Below are positions 49,288-57,609 of a stretch of DNA of 64,000 nt, piece after piece. This DNA comes from Rhizobium grahamii (GTDB taxonomy: Bacteria > Pseudomonadota > Alphaproteobacteria > Rhizobiales > Rhizobiaceae), in NCBI RefSeq assembly GCF_009498215.1, contig NZ_CP043498.1, positions 3,760,001-3,824,000 of the forward strand. The letters are read 5' to 3'. Each line of letters opens with the position of its first letter. Positions within the stretch are counted from its first letter, which is position 1. Both the position numbers and the translations under genes were made by a program. The notes beneath the pieces were generated by a model. It was not told the origin of the DNA and made no database searches. It saw nothing but the letters and a program-made list of their open reading frames with translations.

Positions 49288-50144
49288 TTGACCTCGTCGA
49301 GTGAGAGGAGATGGCGGCGTGCCTCGAACAGCATAACGGCGCTGGCGACGGCGAGATTGAGCGAGTCGGCGCGGCCCTGCTGCGGAATGCGGGCAAGGGC
49401 GTCGGCCTGCTTGGCAAGATGCTCAGGCAGCCCCGATTGCTCATTGCCCATCAGGATCACGACCGGCTTCTTCTTGTAGTCGATCGTCCGGTAGTCGACG
49501 GAACCCGCCAGATGTGTGGCGACGACGGAAACGCCGGCGTGCTTCTTCCAGGCAATGAATTCGTCCGCCGTGGCGCGGGCAACGGGAACGGCAAACACCG
49601 AGCCCATGGTGGCGCGCACCGTTTCCAGAGAGAAGGGATCGGTCGTCTCGCCGACGAGGATGACGCCGGAGGCGCCGGCGGCATCGGCGGTGCGGATGAT
49701 CGTGCCGAGATTGCCGGGATCGCGGACGCGGTCGAGGGCGATCCACGTCTCACCATGCTTCGGGTGGATCTCGCGCAGCGGCTTCCAGCGGTTCTCGAAG
49801 ATGCCGACGACCATCTGCGGATTGTCGCGGCGGGTGATCGAGGAAAGCACTTTCTCGCTGACCTCGAGCACCAGTCCGCCTGATGCAACGGTTCTTGCCG
49901 CCATCTGCTCGACGAGCGGCTTGCTCTTGGCGGCCTTGGCATAAACCAGCGTACGGATCGTCCAGCCGAGCTCGATCGCATCGATCACAAGCTTCAGGCC
50001 TTCGGCCATGAAGGTGCCGCTCTGCTCGCGCGTCTTCTTGTCGCTGAGTGCCTTGATATCCTTGATGATGGGATTTGCGAGCGAGGTGACCTCTTTCACG
50101 TGCCCGACCTTGTGCGGGCCATGGCCCTTGTGTTCATGGCTCAT
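49284..50144 (-). CDS. SpoU/TrmH-family RNA 2'-O-methyltransferase
   Basis: 286 residues. An N-terminal substrate-binding domain (VTSLANPIIKDIKALSDKKTR, typical of RlmB/TsnR-like proteins) is followed by the SpoU knot: LDRVRDPGNLGTIIRTADAAG (motif 1), VILMGNEQSGL (motif 2) and RIPQQGRADSLNLAVASAVMLFE (motif 3). It should methylate a ribose in rRNA or tRNA; the exact site cannot be assigned. Four-base overlaps with the gene on each side make a tightly coupled operon of two RNA methyltransferases and lspA. Confidence 0.92.
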   Translation of the reverse strand: MSHEHKGHGPHKVGHVKEVTSLANPIIKDIKALSDKKTREQSGTFMAEGLKLVIDAIELGWTIRTLVYAKAAKSKPLVEQMAARTVASGGLVLEVSEKVLSSITRRDNPQMVVGIFENRWKPLREIHPKHGETWIALDRVRDPGNLGTIIRTADAAGASGVILVGETTDPFSLETVRATMGSVFAVPVARATADEFIAWKKHAGVSVVATHLAGSVDYRTIDYKKKPVVILMGNEQSGLPEHLAKQADALARIPQQGRADSLNLAVASAVMLFEARRHLLSLDEVK

Positions 50145-51241
50145 TTCGGCACCCAGCGGGAGAAGAGGGATGTAGAGAGCGCGCGGCCCGGCGACTTGCC
50201 GTCCAGCCCGGCCTCGCGAATGACGAGTTCGCCAGACTCGACGACGCCGCCGGCCCCACGCATCGTTTCGCGCATCAGCTCATGGATCGAATAGAAGCTG
50301 GCGCGGATCGAATAGGCTGTCAGCACAAGCCCGACGGCCTTCGGCGACAGGATCTCGCGGCAGATGTCGAGCATGACGGGCAAGTGCTCGAAAAGATGCC
50401 AGACCTCTCCATTCGGTCCGCGCCCGAATTTCGGCGGGTCAGTGAGAATGATATCGTACTTGTTGCCGCGGCGCTCCTCGCGCTGGATGAACTTCATCGC
50501 GTCTTCGCAGATCCAGCGGATCGGTGCCTTCTCCAGTCGGCTCAGCGCCTGGTTTTCGCGCGCCCAGCCGATCGCCTTCTTCGAGGCGTCGACATGCGTG
50601 ACCTCGGCGCCCGCCGCTGCGGCGACGAGAGAAGCGACACCGGTGTAACCAAAGAGGTTTAGCACCTTCAGCGGCCGCCCTGCCGTCTCGACCTGCTGCT
50701 TCATCCACGTCCAGTGAACGATCTGCTCCGGAAAGACGCCGACGTGGCGGAAGGAGGTGAAACGGCCGAAGAAATCCACGCCGAGCAGGTTCAGCGGCCA
50801 GGTCTCGCCAAGCGCTTCCTTGGGAAAGCGCCAGCGCCCGGTTCCCTCCTCGTCGGTATCACCGGTGAAGACGGAATCGACCTTTTCCCAGACCTGCTTC
50901 GGCAGGGAAGGCTGCCACAACGCCTGGCCTTCGGGGCGCACGATCCGGTAGGGACCGTATTGCTCCAGCTTCTCGCCATTGCCGCTGTCGATCAGGTGAA
51001 AGTCGCCTGCGCCAAGGGACTCGAGGATGACGGGGACGCGTTCAGCCGGGCGCTCGCCGGTGCGCTCCAGCAGCGGCCGGTCTATGGCCGTTGGTACCGA
51101 GGCCGGTTCGCGCACCTTGTCGCGCGCCGGCGCCGGTTTTGCGGCGGGCTTCGCCGGGCGTGGCCCGCGATCGTCGGTGCGGCGTCCGCCGGAGGGGCCG
51201 GCGGCGGATTTCTGGCTCGGCCGGCGTTCTTTCTGTCTCAA
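50141..51241 (-). CDS. Class I SAM-dependent rRNA methyltransferase (RlmI-like)
   Basis: 366 residues. A basic, Pro/Arg/Lys-rich N-terminal tail (about 1-65) is followed by a substrate-binding part and a Rossmann methyltransferase: LNLFGYTGVASLVAAAAGA (SAM site), VDASKKAIGWARENQALS, and ILTDPPKFGRGPNGEVW (DPPxF catalytic loop typical of RlmI/RlmK-type cytosine or guanine methylases). Target base unknown. It is first in the operon with the SpoU methyltransferase and lspA, and divergent from the coxG-like gene. Confidence 0.87.
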   Translation of the reverse strand: MRQKERRPSQKSAAGPSGGRRTDDRGPRPAKPAAKPAPARDKVREPASVPTAIDRPLLERTGERPAERVPVILESLGAGDFHLIDSGNGEKLEQYGPYRIVRPEGQALWQPSLPKQVWEKVDSVFTGDTDEEGTGRWRFPKEALGETWPLNLLGVDFFGRFTSFRHVGVFPEQIVHWTWMKQQVETAGRPLKVLNLFGYTGVASLVAAAAGAEVTHVDASKKAIGWARENQALSRLEKAPIRWICEDAMKFIQREERRGNKYDIILTDPPKFGRGPNGEVWHLFEHLPVMLDICREILSPKAVGLVLTAYSIRASFYSIHELMRETMRGAGGVVESGELVIREAGLDGKSPGRALSTSLFSRWVPK

Positions 51242-51359
51242 CGTGGTCTTCCGCGTGCTTCAATTCGATAGAACTGGTGCAAATAGCATTCCGTTTCACC
51301 TTGGCAAAGCGCTTTCGGGCTGTGATAAATTGAGGCAGGTCGAAATGGGAGGATTTCGG

Positions 51360-51812
51360 ATGGACTTGACCGGCGAAGAACGGATTACAGCGCCCCGGGA
51401 TGTCGTATGGGCAGCTCTGAACGACCCCGAAATTTTGAAGCAGTGTATTCCGGGCTGTCAGAGCCTCGAAATGAAGTCCCCGACCGAGCTTGCCGCTGTG
51501 GTGAAGATCAAGATCGGCCCGGTCTCGGCGACCTTCAACGGCGAGGTGACGCTATCCAATATCAACGCTCCTGAAAGTTACACGATATCAGGCGAAGGAA
51601 AGGGTGGCATTGCGGGCTTTGCCAAGGGCGGAGCGGATGTCGTGCTCAGGGAAGACGGCGGCGAGACAATCCTGCAGTACGAGGCGAAAGCCCAGGTCGG
51701 TGGCAAGATTGCTCAGCTTGGCGCGCGATTGATCGACTCCACGTCGACGAAGCTGGCGCAGCAGTTCTTTTCGGATTTTAATGCCGCTGTCAGCGTCCAG
51801 GCGGCGGAATAG
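51360..51812 (+). CDS. CoxG-like SRPBCC-fold protein
   Basis: 150 residues, a START/SRPBCC lipid-binding-type fold of the CoxG (carbon monoxide dehydrogenase subunit G) family: MDLTGEERITAPRDVVWAAL, PGCQSLEM, KIKIGPVSATFNGEV and EAKAQVGGKIAQLGARLIDS. In CO-oxidising bacteria CoxG helps recruit the dehydrogenase to the membrane, but no molybdenum dehydrogenase genes are near. GGGAGGA lies 6 bases before the chosen ATG; another ATG is 5 codons upstream. A GNAT gene follows after 29 bases. Confidence 0.83.
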   Translation: MDLTGEERITAPRDVVWAALNDPEILKQCIPGCQSLEMKSPTELAAVVKIKIGPVSATFNGEVTLSNINAPESYTISGEGKGGIAGFAKGGADVVLREDGGETILQYEAKAQVGGKIAQLGARLIDSTSTKLAQQFFSDFNAAVSVQAAE

Positions 51813-51841
51813 CGCGAGCGGATTGCTCGGTCAGGTAGGTC

Positions 51842-52279
51842 ATGCACTGGGTGGTTAGGCTTGCCAATGCCTCGGATCGGGAGCATCTGGCCGATCTCTA
51901 TCTGGCCGTGCGGCGACAGACGTTTTCGTGGGTCGATCCGCTGACCTTCCGACATGGCGATTTCTTCTCGCAAACGCAGGGAGAGATCATCTGGGTGGCC
52001 GAGACGCCCGCAGGCGAAGTCGCGGGATTTATCTCACTGTGGCCGCCGGACGATTTCATTCACATGCTCTACGTGGCCGGCCCCTGGCAGTCGCGTGGGG
52101 CGGGTGGCGCCCTTCTGCGTGCGCTTCCCGACTGGCCGCACCAGAAGTACCGATTGAAATGCCTTGTCCAGAATACGCGGGCAAAGGTGTTCTATCTGGC
52201 GAACGGGTTCGTCGTGACAGGAAACGGCAAGTCTGCCGAAGGCATGTATGACGAGATGAGCTTCTTTCCCGCCGGCTAG
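51842..52279 (+). CDS. GNAT-family N-acetyltransferase
   Basis: 145 residues: VVRLANASDREHLADLYLAVRR at the start, GFISLWPPDDFIHMLYVAGPWQSRGAGGALLRAL (acetyl-CoA pyrophosphate loop QSRGAGGAL) and CLVQNTRAKVFYLANGF. The layout is that of a single-domain acetyltransferase of unknown substrate. It may share a transcript with coxG-like and converges on the HtrA-like gene with 6 bases between stops. Confidence 0.83.
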   Translation: MHWVVRLANASDREHLADLYLAVRRQTFSWVDPLTFRHGDFFSQTQGEIIWVAETPAGEVAGFISLWPPDDFIHMLYVAGPWQSRGAGGALLRALPDWPHQKYRLKCLVQNTRAKVFYLANGFVVTGNGKSAEGMYDEMSFFPAG

Positions 52280-52285
52280 CGCGCT

Positions 52286-53191
52286 CTACTGCAACTGCGG
52301 CTTCTTCAAGTAGTTGTTGCGATCGGCCGACCTGATCCGCAGCCAGGCTTCGCGTCCGTCCCGCAAAACCCGCATTGGGATTTCAGCGCCGGCGGAGCCG
52401 CTGCTCCAGATCTTGCGGTAGAAGTCGGCAAGCCCGTCCACTTCGCCATCCCTTATTTCGGAGATGATGTCGCCTCTGCGAAGTCCAGCCTCATCGGCCG
52501 GGCTGCCATCGGCGACACTCATAACGATGACGTCGCCGTTGCTCTCCGCGGAGAAAGCACCGAGCCAGGGGCGAGCGGGCTTGTTGACTTGCCCGCGGGT
52601 CAGGAGATCATCGAGGATGGGCGGCAGAAGGTTGATCGGCACGATCATGTTGATGTCGGCAACTTCGTCATTCTGGCTCATCTGCAGGCGCAGGGAGCCG
52701 ATGCCCAATAGCTTCCCATCAGCATCGACAAGGGCAGCACCTCCCCACGAGGGATGCGCCGGCGTCGTGAAGATCGCCTCGTCCAGCAGATATTCCCAAT
52801 AGCCCGCAAATTCCTGCTTCGCGACGATCCGGGCCTCGACGAACTGGCCGATGCCATCGGCCAAAACCACCGGGTCTCCGAGGTTCGCGCCGCTGCCATC
52901 GCCGAATTCGAGCGCCGGCAGGCCAAGATCGCCGAGCGCCTGCAGCAGGCCGAAGCCCGTCTCCTGGTCGTAGGCGAGGGGATGAGCTGCGATTACTCGG
53001 CCATCGAGCGTCGTCAGCCACACCTCTTCCGCCTCAGTGATCAGGTAACCAATCGTCAGCACAAGCCCGGATGAACGGATGACGACGCCACTTCCTTCCC
53101 GGCGGGTGCCGAGCGTGTCCGCCGTATAGGCGTCGTCGGGGATTGAGGCGCGAACGGCCACAACAGACCGAAGAATGTCGTCGATATCCAT
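52286..53191 (-). CDS. HtrA/S1C-like protein with PDZ domain and no catalytic triad
   Basis: 301 residues. Residues about 5-190 align with the trypsin-like domain of DegP/HtrA and about 205-290 with a PDZ domain (SVADGSPADEAGLRRGDIISEI). All three catalytic positions are changed: the LTNxH segment reads LTIGYLITE (His to Tyr49), the D-x-x-x-D strand reads AYDQETGFGLL (Asp to Gly79), and GNSGGAL reads PSWGGAAL (Ser to Trp149). There is no signal peptide, so it is cytoplasmic. It is unlikely to be a protease; a peptide-binding scaffold or sensor role is inferred. Minus strand, flanked by a GNAT gene and a LapA-domain gene. Confidence 0.82.
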   Translation of the reverse strand: MDIDDILRSVVAVRASIPDDAYTADTLGTRREGSGVVIRSSGLVLTIGYLITEAEEVWLTTLDGRVIAAHPLAYDQETGFGLLQALGDLGLPALEFGDGSGANLGDPVVLADGIGQFVEARIVAKQEFAGYWEYLLDEAIFTTPAHPSWGGAALVDADGKLLGIGSLRLQMSQNDEVADINMIVPINLLPPILDDLLTRGQVNKPARPWLGAFSAESNGDVIVMSVADGSPADEAGLRRGDIISEIRDGEVDGLADFYRKIWSSGSAGAEIPMRVLRDGREAWLRIRSADRNNYLKKPQLQ

Positions 53192-53374
53192 GGTTTCATC
53201 CTCGCAAGGCAGAATGTCGGCCCGGCAGATGCGTACGCACTACCTGTATCGCGTATAGCTATGAAGGCAGGTCCATGGCTGCAAGTGGCCATCAGCCTAA
53301 TTCAGGCGACTTCAAGTCCGTTCGGAGATGGTTCTTCGAAAGAAACAGGCGTTTTCGGCGCAAGTTGCGGCGCG

Positions 53375-53707
53375 TTACCGCGACGGCAGCTGCCCGGCGA
53401 TCTCTTCGGCGCGCGACTTGTGGCGTCCGGCTTCGGTCTGCCAGCGGACTGCCTCCTTGGCTTCGCTACGGGCGCGCTTGCGATGCTTGCCTTGGCCGAG
53501 CCAGGTGGCGGCGGCGCCGACGAACATGCCGATGATCAGAGCGATAAACAGGAAAACGAAGAGTGGTGCCGAAAGGGAGAGCACCTGATCTTCCGGCCTG
53601 AAAGGGTTGAAAGCCAGCGACACGCTCTGCCGGTTGGCGACGCAGAAGATGATCAGAATGATGCCAAGAGGCAGCAAAATCAGAAGGTTGATGATTTTCT
53701 TCGTCAT
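53375..53707 (-). CDS. LapA-domain (DUF1049) inner-membrane protein
   Basis: 110 residues. Two membrane helices: IINLLILLPLGIILIIFCVAN near the N-terminus and SAPLFVFLFIALIIGMFVGAA after a short periplasmic loop with NRQSVSLAFNPF, the classic lipopolysaccharide-assembly-protein-A pattern. The C-terminal 40 residues are basic and probably form a cytoplasmic coiled coil (KHRKRARSEAKEAVRWQTE). In E. coli LapA takes part in control of LpxC. It follows ihfB on the same strand, as it often does. About 180 bases between it and the HtrA-like gene hold nothing I recognise. Confidence 0.87.
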   Translation of the reverse strand: MTKKIINLLILLPLGIILIIFCVANRQSVSLAFNPFRPEDQVLSLSAPLFVFLFIALIIGMFVGAAATWLGQGKHRKRARSEAKEAVRWQTEAGRHKSRAEEIAGQLPSR

Positions 53708-53821
53708 TGTGCTGTCTCCGTATGCTGTCATTCACCGCGGCGTGCGATGCTGCATATCAGGATAAGCGGAGCTAGCGGAAGTTCAAGTGCGCGCGATGTC
53801 GCTTTGGATGGAGAAATCCGC

Positions 53822-54121
53822 TCAGTCGTCTTGATCCGCCTGTCCCGGGTTGAGGCGTTCGCGCAGTTCCTTGCCGGTCTTGAAGAACGGTACCCACTTC
53901 TCCTCGACGAAGACGGTATCGCCGGTACGCGGGTTGCGGCCGGAGCGCGACGGACGGTTCTTGACGGAGAACGCGCCGAAGCCGCGCAGCTCCACGCGGT
54001 TGCCTGCCGCGAGTGCATCCGTGATCTCGTCGAGGACCGCGTTGACGATATTTTCGACGTCGCGATGATAAAGATGCGGGTTGCGTGCCGCAACTATCTG
54101 CACCAGTTCGGACTTGATCAC
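53822..54121 (-). CDS. ihfB: Integration host factor subunit beta
   Basis: 99 residues of the HU/IHF family with IHF-beta features: MIKSELVQIVAARNPHLYHRDVENIV at the start and the DNA-bending arm GAFSVKNRPSRSGRNPRTGDTV containing the conserved Pro. IHF bends DNA, is needed by RpoN-dependent promoters, and contributes to chromosome organisation. It lies 26 bases downstream of sppA and upstream of the LapA-domain gene. Confidence 0.94.
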   Translation of the reverse strand: MIKSELVQIVAARNPHLYHRDVENIVNAVLDEITDALAAGNRVELRGFGAFSVKNRPSRSGRNPRTGDTVFVEEKWVPFFKTGKELRERLNPGQADQDD

Positions 54122-54147
54122 AGTTGCCCCCTTAAATTATTGATTTC

Positions 54148-55101
54148 TTATCTATCATTGCCAACCTGCCAAACTGAAAGGAGCCCGTCAAGGAGCAACT
54201 TCTGCGGCAGAATTCCGGTGAGGTCCTGGCTGCGGGCAAGATCGCCGTAACCCAGGAGTGTGAGGATTTGCGAAGCGGCGCCGGCGAGCAGAAATGGCGT
54301 CGTGCTCTTCTTGTCCCAGTCGACCTCGGGCAGGTCTTTCTTGACATTCCGCGTCGCCAGATAGGCGCGGATTTCGTCGTCGCCGCCGATCTTGTCAATC
54401 AGCTTTACCTTCAGCGCCTGGCGCCCCGTGAAGATCGTTCCATCAGCGAGTTTCAGGACATCCTCGCGAGGAAGCTTACGCCGGTCGGCCACGAGATCGA
54501 CGAACCAGCCGTAGCTATCAACGATCATGTTGTTGATCATCGCCTTGGCCTCCTCGCTGGCCGGATGGAACGGCGAGGGTTCCGCCTTCAGCGGCGAGGA
54601 CTTGATCTCCTCCATGGAGACGCCGAGCTTGTCGAGAAGCGGCTTCACCTGCGGATACTGAAAGATGACGCCGATCGAGCCGGTGATCGAGCTGTCGCCG
54701 GCGATGATCATGTCGCCGGCCGTGGCGATCATGTAGCCGGCAGAGGCGGCGAGCGTCCGTACGTCAGAGACGACGGGCTTCTTGGCGGCGATCGCACGGA
54801 TCGCCTTGAAAATCCGTTCGCCGCCATAGGTCGTTCCGCCTGGAGACGAAATCGAGACGACGACCGCCTTGACCGCATCGCTCTTCTCGATCTTGCCGAG
54901 CCGCTCCAGCAGCTCGTTGTCGTCGGTGATCAGGCCGGAGATCGTGACGTGGGCGATGTGCGGGCGTTCCAGGCCGACGTCTTCGGCAAAGAAGCGATAT
55001 GCGACAAAGCCGAACGCCAGAAGCAGCAGAACCGCGATCACGCGCCAGAAGCCAACCTTGCGCCGCAGCCGCCGGCGGTCAGCGATCATCGAACTGTCCA
55101 T
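54148..55101 (-). CDS. sppA: SppA, signal peptide peptidase (36K type)
   Basis: 317 residues. One N-terminal membrane anchor (VGFWRVIAVLLLLAFGFVAYRFF), then a crotonase-like serine protease: VVSISSPGGTTYGGERI, the nucleophile Ser in VRTLAASAGYMIATAGD and the catalytic Lys probably in VADRRKLPREDV. It degrades signal peptides left in the inner membrane. It is divergent from lptC across about 210 bases and upstream of ihfB. Confidence 0.92.
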   Translation of the reverse strand: MDSSMIADRRRLRRKVGFWRVIAVLLLLAFGFVAYRFFAEDVGLERPHIAHVTISGLITDDNELLERLGKIEKSDAVKAVVVSISSPGGTTYGGERIFKAIRAIAAKKPVVSDVRTLAASAGYMIATAGDMIIAGDSSITGSIGVIFQYPQVKPLLDKLGVSMEEIKSSPLKAEPSPFHPASEEAKAMINNMIVDSYGWFVDLVADRRKLPREDVLKLADGTIFTGRQALKVKLIDKIGGDDEIRAYLATRNVKKDLPEVDWDKKSTTPFLLAGAASQILTLLGYGDLARSQDLTGILPQKLLLDGLLSVWQVGNDR

Positions 55102-55312
55102 TCATTCCTCCGGATCGGCAAGCCTCAGGCAACCCCGTCAATCTAGAGTTCACCAGGCGCGCGGAAATGCTTTTGTGGCTAATTTCATGCTTTTCTTGCT
55201 TGTTGCAGAAAAAAATCCATATTGGCAAGCCAGTGTAATAATGCGAAACGAACTGTGATCTGCAGAAGCGCTCCCTATATACGCCTGCCGATCACTGCAA
55301 CGGACCCAACTT

Positions 55313-55939
55313 ATGCTCAATACCCTGAACAACGGCGGACAGGCTGCCTATGCGAAGTCCGCGAGGAGCGCCTATGGCGACGCGCGGTTTCACTCGACCA
55401 GGGTTCGCCGGCTGAAGGTGCTGCTGCCGGTAGCCGCCGTGATCGTGTCGCTCGCCTTCATCGGCGTTTCCATCATCCGCACCTATCTGCCCGAGAACAT
55501 CAAGATCGAGGGTGCCAAGATCAAGGACGGCAAGGTCGTGATGGAGAAGCCGGCGATCTCTGGCCGAAACTCCGATGGCATCAACTATTCCATGCTGGCC
55601 GAGCGCGCGCTGCAGGACATCAAGAATCCCAATCTCATCACACTCGAAACCATCAAGGCCGCCGTTCCCATTCGCGATGATCTCATCGCTCGAGTCGAGG
55701 CAACGACGGCCGATTATGATCGCGCGACTGATAACCTCAACGTCAAGTCGCCGTTCACCATTCTTCTGAGCAACGGCCTTTCCGCGAAGTTCCAAACCGC
55801 TCAGGTCGATATCAAAGGTGGCAAGCTTACGACCAATGATGCCGTCGAGATCCAAAAAGACGGCGCATCAGTTGTTGCGCGCTCGCTCAAGATGACAGAT
55901 AAGGGGCGGACGATCACATTCGAGGGAATGTTCGAATGA
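55313..55939 (+). CDS. lptC: LptC, LPS export ABC transporter inner-membrane bitopic protein
   Basis: 208 residues. One N-terminal membrane helix (VLLPVAAVIVSLAFIGVSII) after a 35-residue cytoplasmic tail, then a periplasmic beta-jellyroll with KPAISGRNSDGINYSMLAERA and a C-terminal GGKLTTNDAVEIQKDG. LptC passes lipopolysaccharide from the LptB2FG transporter to LptA. The alphaproteobacterial form is longer and more divergent than that of E. coli. First gene of lptC-lptA-lptB-rpoN. Confidence 0.9.
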   Translation: MLNTLNNGGQAAYAKSARSAYGDARFHSTRVRRLKVLLPVAAVIVSLAFIGVSIIRTYLPENIKIEGAKIKDGKVVMEKPAISGRNSDGINYSMLAERALQDIKNPNLITLETIKAAVPIRDDLIARVEATTADYDRATDNLNVKSPFTILLSNGLSAKFQTAQVDIKGGKLTTNDAVEIQKDGASVVARSLKMTDKGRTITFEGMFE

Positions 55940-55992
55940 ATGTTGATCCGTCCGCTATTCACAAACAGGGCACTTAACCAGCCGGGTTCCTA

Positions 55993-56625
55993 ATGGCAAA
56001 CTATTGTCGCATTTCCACCCGCAAGTCGGGCGCAGTATTCTTTAACGGTGCGCTCGCACTGATGCTTTTGGCGGGCGGTGCGCTGGCTCAGGCAACGACC
56101 AGCCAGATGAACGGTCTGAAACTCAACCGGGACGAACCGATCCAGATCGAAAGCGACAAGCTGGAAATCCACGATCAGGAACACACGGCCGACTTCACCG
56201 GCAACGTCAAGGTTGTCCAGGGTGGGACGACCCTGCAGGCCGGTCATATGACGGTGTATTACAAGGCGAAGGGCGGCGACGCCGCGAACGCCGATGCGAA
56301 TGGCGCCTCCAAGGCATCGGCCGCCGACGACAAGCAGGCGTCGACCTCAATCGCGTCAGGCAATGCCGATATCGACCACATCATCGTCACCGACAAGGTG
56401 TTCCTGAGCTCCGGAACACAGACTGCCACTGCCGACAACGGATCCTTCGACATGGCGAAGCAGCTTTTCATCCTGAAGGGTGAGAAGGTCGTCCTGTCAG
56501 ACGGACCGAATGTCTTCACCGGTTGCCAGCTGACGGTGCATATGGCGACCGGACAGGCGCAATTGGACAGCTGCGGGGGGCGCGTCCAAATTCAGCTTGA
56601 TCCGAAATCACAGAAGAAGAACTGA
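55993..56625 (+). CDS. lptA: LptA, periplasmic lipopolysaccharide transport protein
   Basis: 210 residues. A signal peptide (GALALMLLAGGALAQA) is followed by the OstA/LptA fold: EPIQIESDKLEIHDQEHTADFTGNVKVVQGGTTLQAGHM. An Ala/Asp-rich insert (about 93-115, KGGDAANADANGASKASAADD) is unusual and probably a disordered loop. Its jellyroll strands form the LPS bridge across the periplasm. It lies 53 bases after lptC and 15 before lptB. Confidence 0.91.
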   Translation: MANYCRISTRKSGAVFFNGALALMLLAGGALAQATTSQMNGLKLNRDEPIQIESDKLEIHDQEHTADFTGNVKVVQGGTTLQAGHMTVYYKAKGGDAANADANGASKASAADDKQASTSIASGNADIDHIIVTDKVFLSSGTQTATADNGSFDMAKQLFILKGEKVVLSDGPNVFTGCQLTVHMATGQAQLDSCGGRVQIQLDPKSQKKN

Positions 56626-56640
56626 CCCCGGCCTTACCAC

Positions 56641-57450
56641 GTGAAATTATTCTCGCTATCGACCAAGTTCGGCAAGACTGGTTCGCAGGCTGCGGCTGAT
56701 GCCGCAACCACGGACAAGAGCCGTTATCAGGGCACGCTGATCGCGCGCGGTCTGACCAAGACCTACAGCACGCGACGCGTCGTCAATGGTGTCTCGCTCG
56801 TTGTTCGCCGCGGCGAGGCTGTCGGGTTGCTCGGGCCGAACGGTGCCGGCAAGACGACGTGCTTCTATATGATCACCGGCCTCGTTCCGGTTGATGAGGG
56901 CACCATCGAGATTGACGGCAACGATGTGACCACGATGCCGATGTATCGTCGGTCGCGTCTTGGCGTCGGTTATCTGCCGCAGGAAGCGTCGATCTTCCGT
57001 GGCCTGACGGTGGAAGAAAACATTCGCGCCGTCCTCGAAGTGCATATCAAGGACAAGGCGGCGCGGGAAAAGAAGCTCGATGAGCTGCTGGACGAATTCC
57101 ATATCCGCAAGCTCCGCAAGAGCGCGGCCGTGTCGTTGTCGGGTGGCGAGCGTCGGCGTCTTGAGATCGCGCGCGCCCTGGCAACCGATCCGACGTTCAT
57201 GCTCCTCGACGAGCCCTTCGCCGGCGTCGATCCGATTTCCGTTGCCGACATTCAGAACCTCGTGCACCACCTGACCGCGCGCGGCATCGGCGTCTTGATC
57301 ACCGATCACAACGTTCGTGAGACGCTGGGCCTGATCGACCGCGCCTATATCATCCATGCAGGCGAAGTATTGACGCATGGTCGTGCCAACGACATCGTCA
57401 ATAATCCGGAGGTTCGCCGGCTTTATCTCGGCGATAACTTCAGCCTCTAG
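56641..57450 (+). CDS. lptB: LptB, LPS export ABC transporter ATPase
   Basis: 269 residues from a GTG start. Walker A GPNGAGKTTCFYMITGL, Q-loop region LPQEASIFRGLTVEENI, signature LSGGERRRLEIARAL and Walker B MLLDEPFAGVDP with the switch His in LITDHNVRETL. The ~30 residues before the ABC domain (FSLSTKFGKTGSQAAADA) are extra compared with E. coli LptB. It energises LPS extraction from the inner membrane. It is followed by a hairpin and rpoN, the order seen across proteobacteria. Confidence 0.94.
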   Translation: MKLFSLSTKFGKTGSQAAADAATTDKSRYQGTLIARGLTKTYSTRRVVNGVSLVVRRGEAVGLLGPNGAGKTTCFYMITGLVPVDEGTIEIDGNDVTTMPMYRRSRLGVGYLPQEASIFRGLTVEENIRAVLEVHIKDKAAREKKLDELLDEFHIRKLRKSAAVSLSGGERRRLEIARALATDPTFMLLDEPFAGVDPISVADIQNLVHHLTARGIGVLITDHNVRETLGLIDRAYIIHAGEVLTHGRANDIVNNPEVRRLYLGDNFSL

Positions 57451-57462
57451 GAATGACCTAGC

Positions 57463-57488
57463 GTGACGGAAATTTACTTTGCCGTCAC
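57463..57488 (+). terminator. Hairpin between lptB and rpoN
   Basis: GTGACGG - 12-base loop - CCGTCAC, 12 bases after the lptB stop, without a T run. It may attenuate read-through into rpoN or end the lpt transcript. Confidence 0.45.
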
Positions 57489-57609
57489 ACTACCGCTTGA
57501 CCAAATAAGATAAAAAAGCAATTTTTGGGCCAACTTGGTTTTCGTGGCCCGCTCCCAATTTTTTGGGCACGATTTCCCGGAGGAAATGAACGGGAGTTTC
57601 GCGTCCGCT

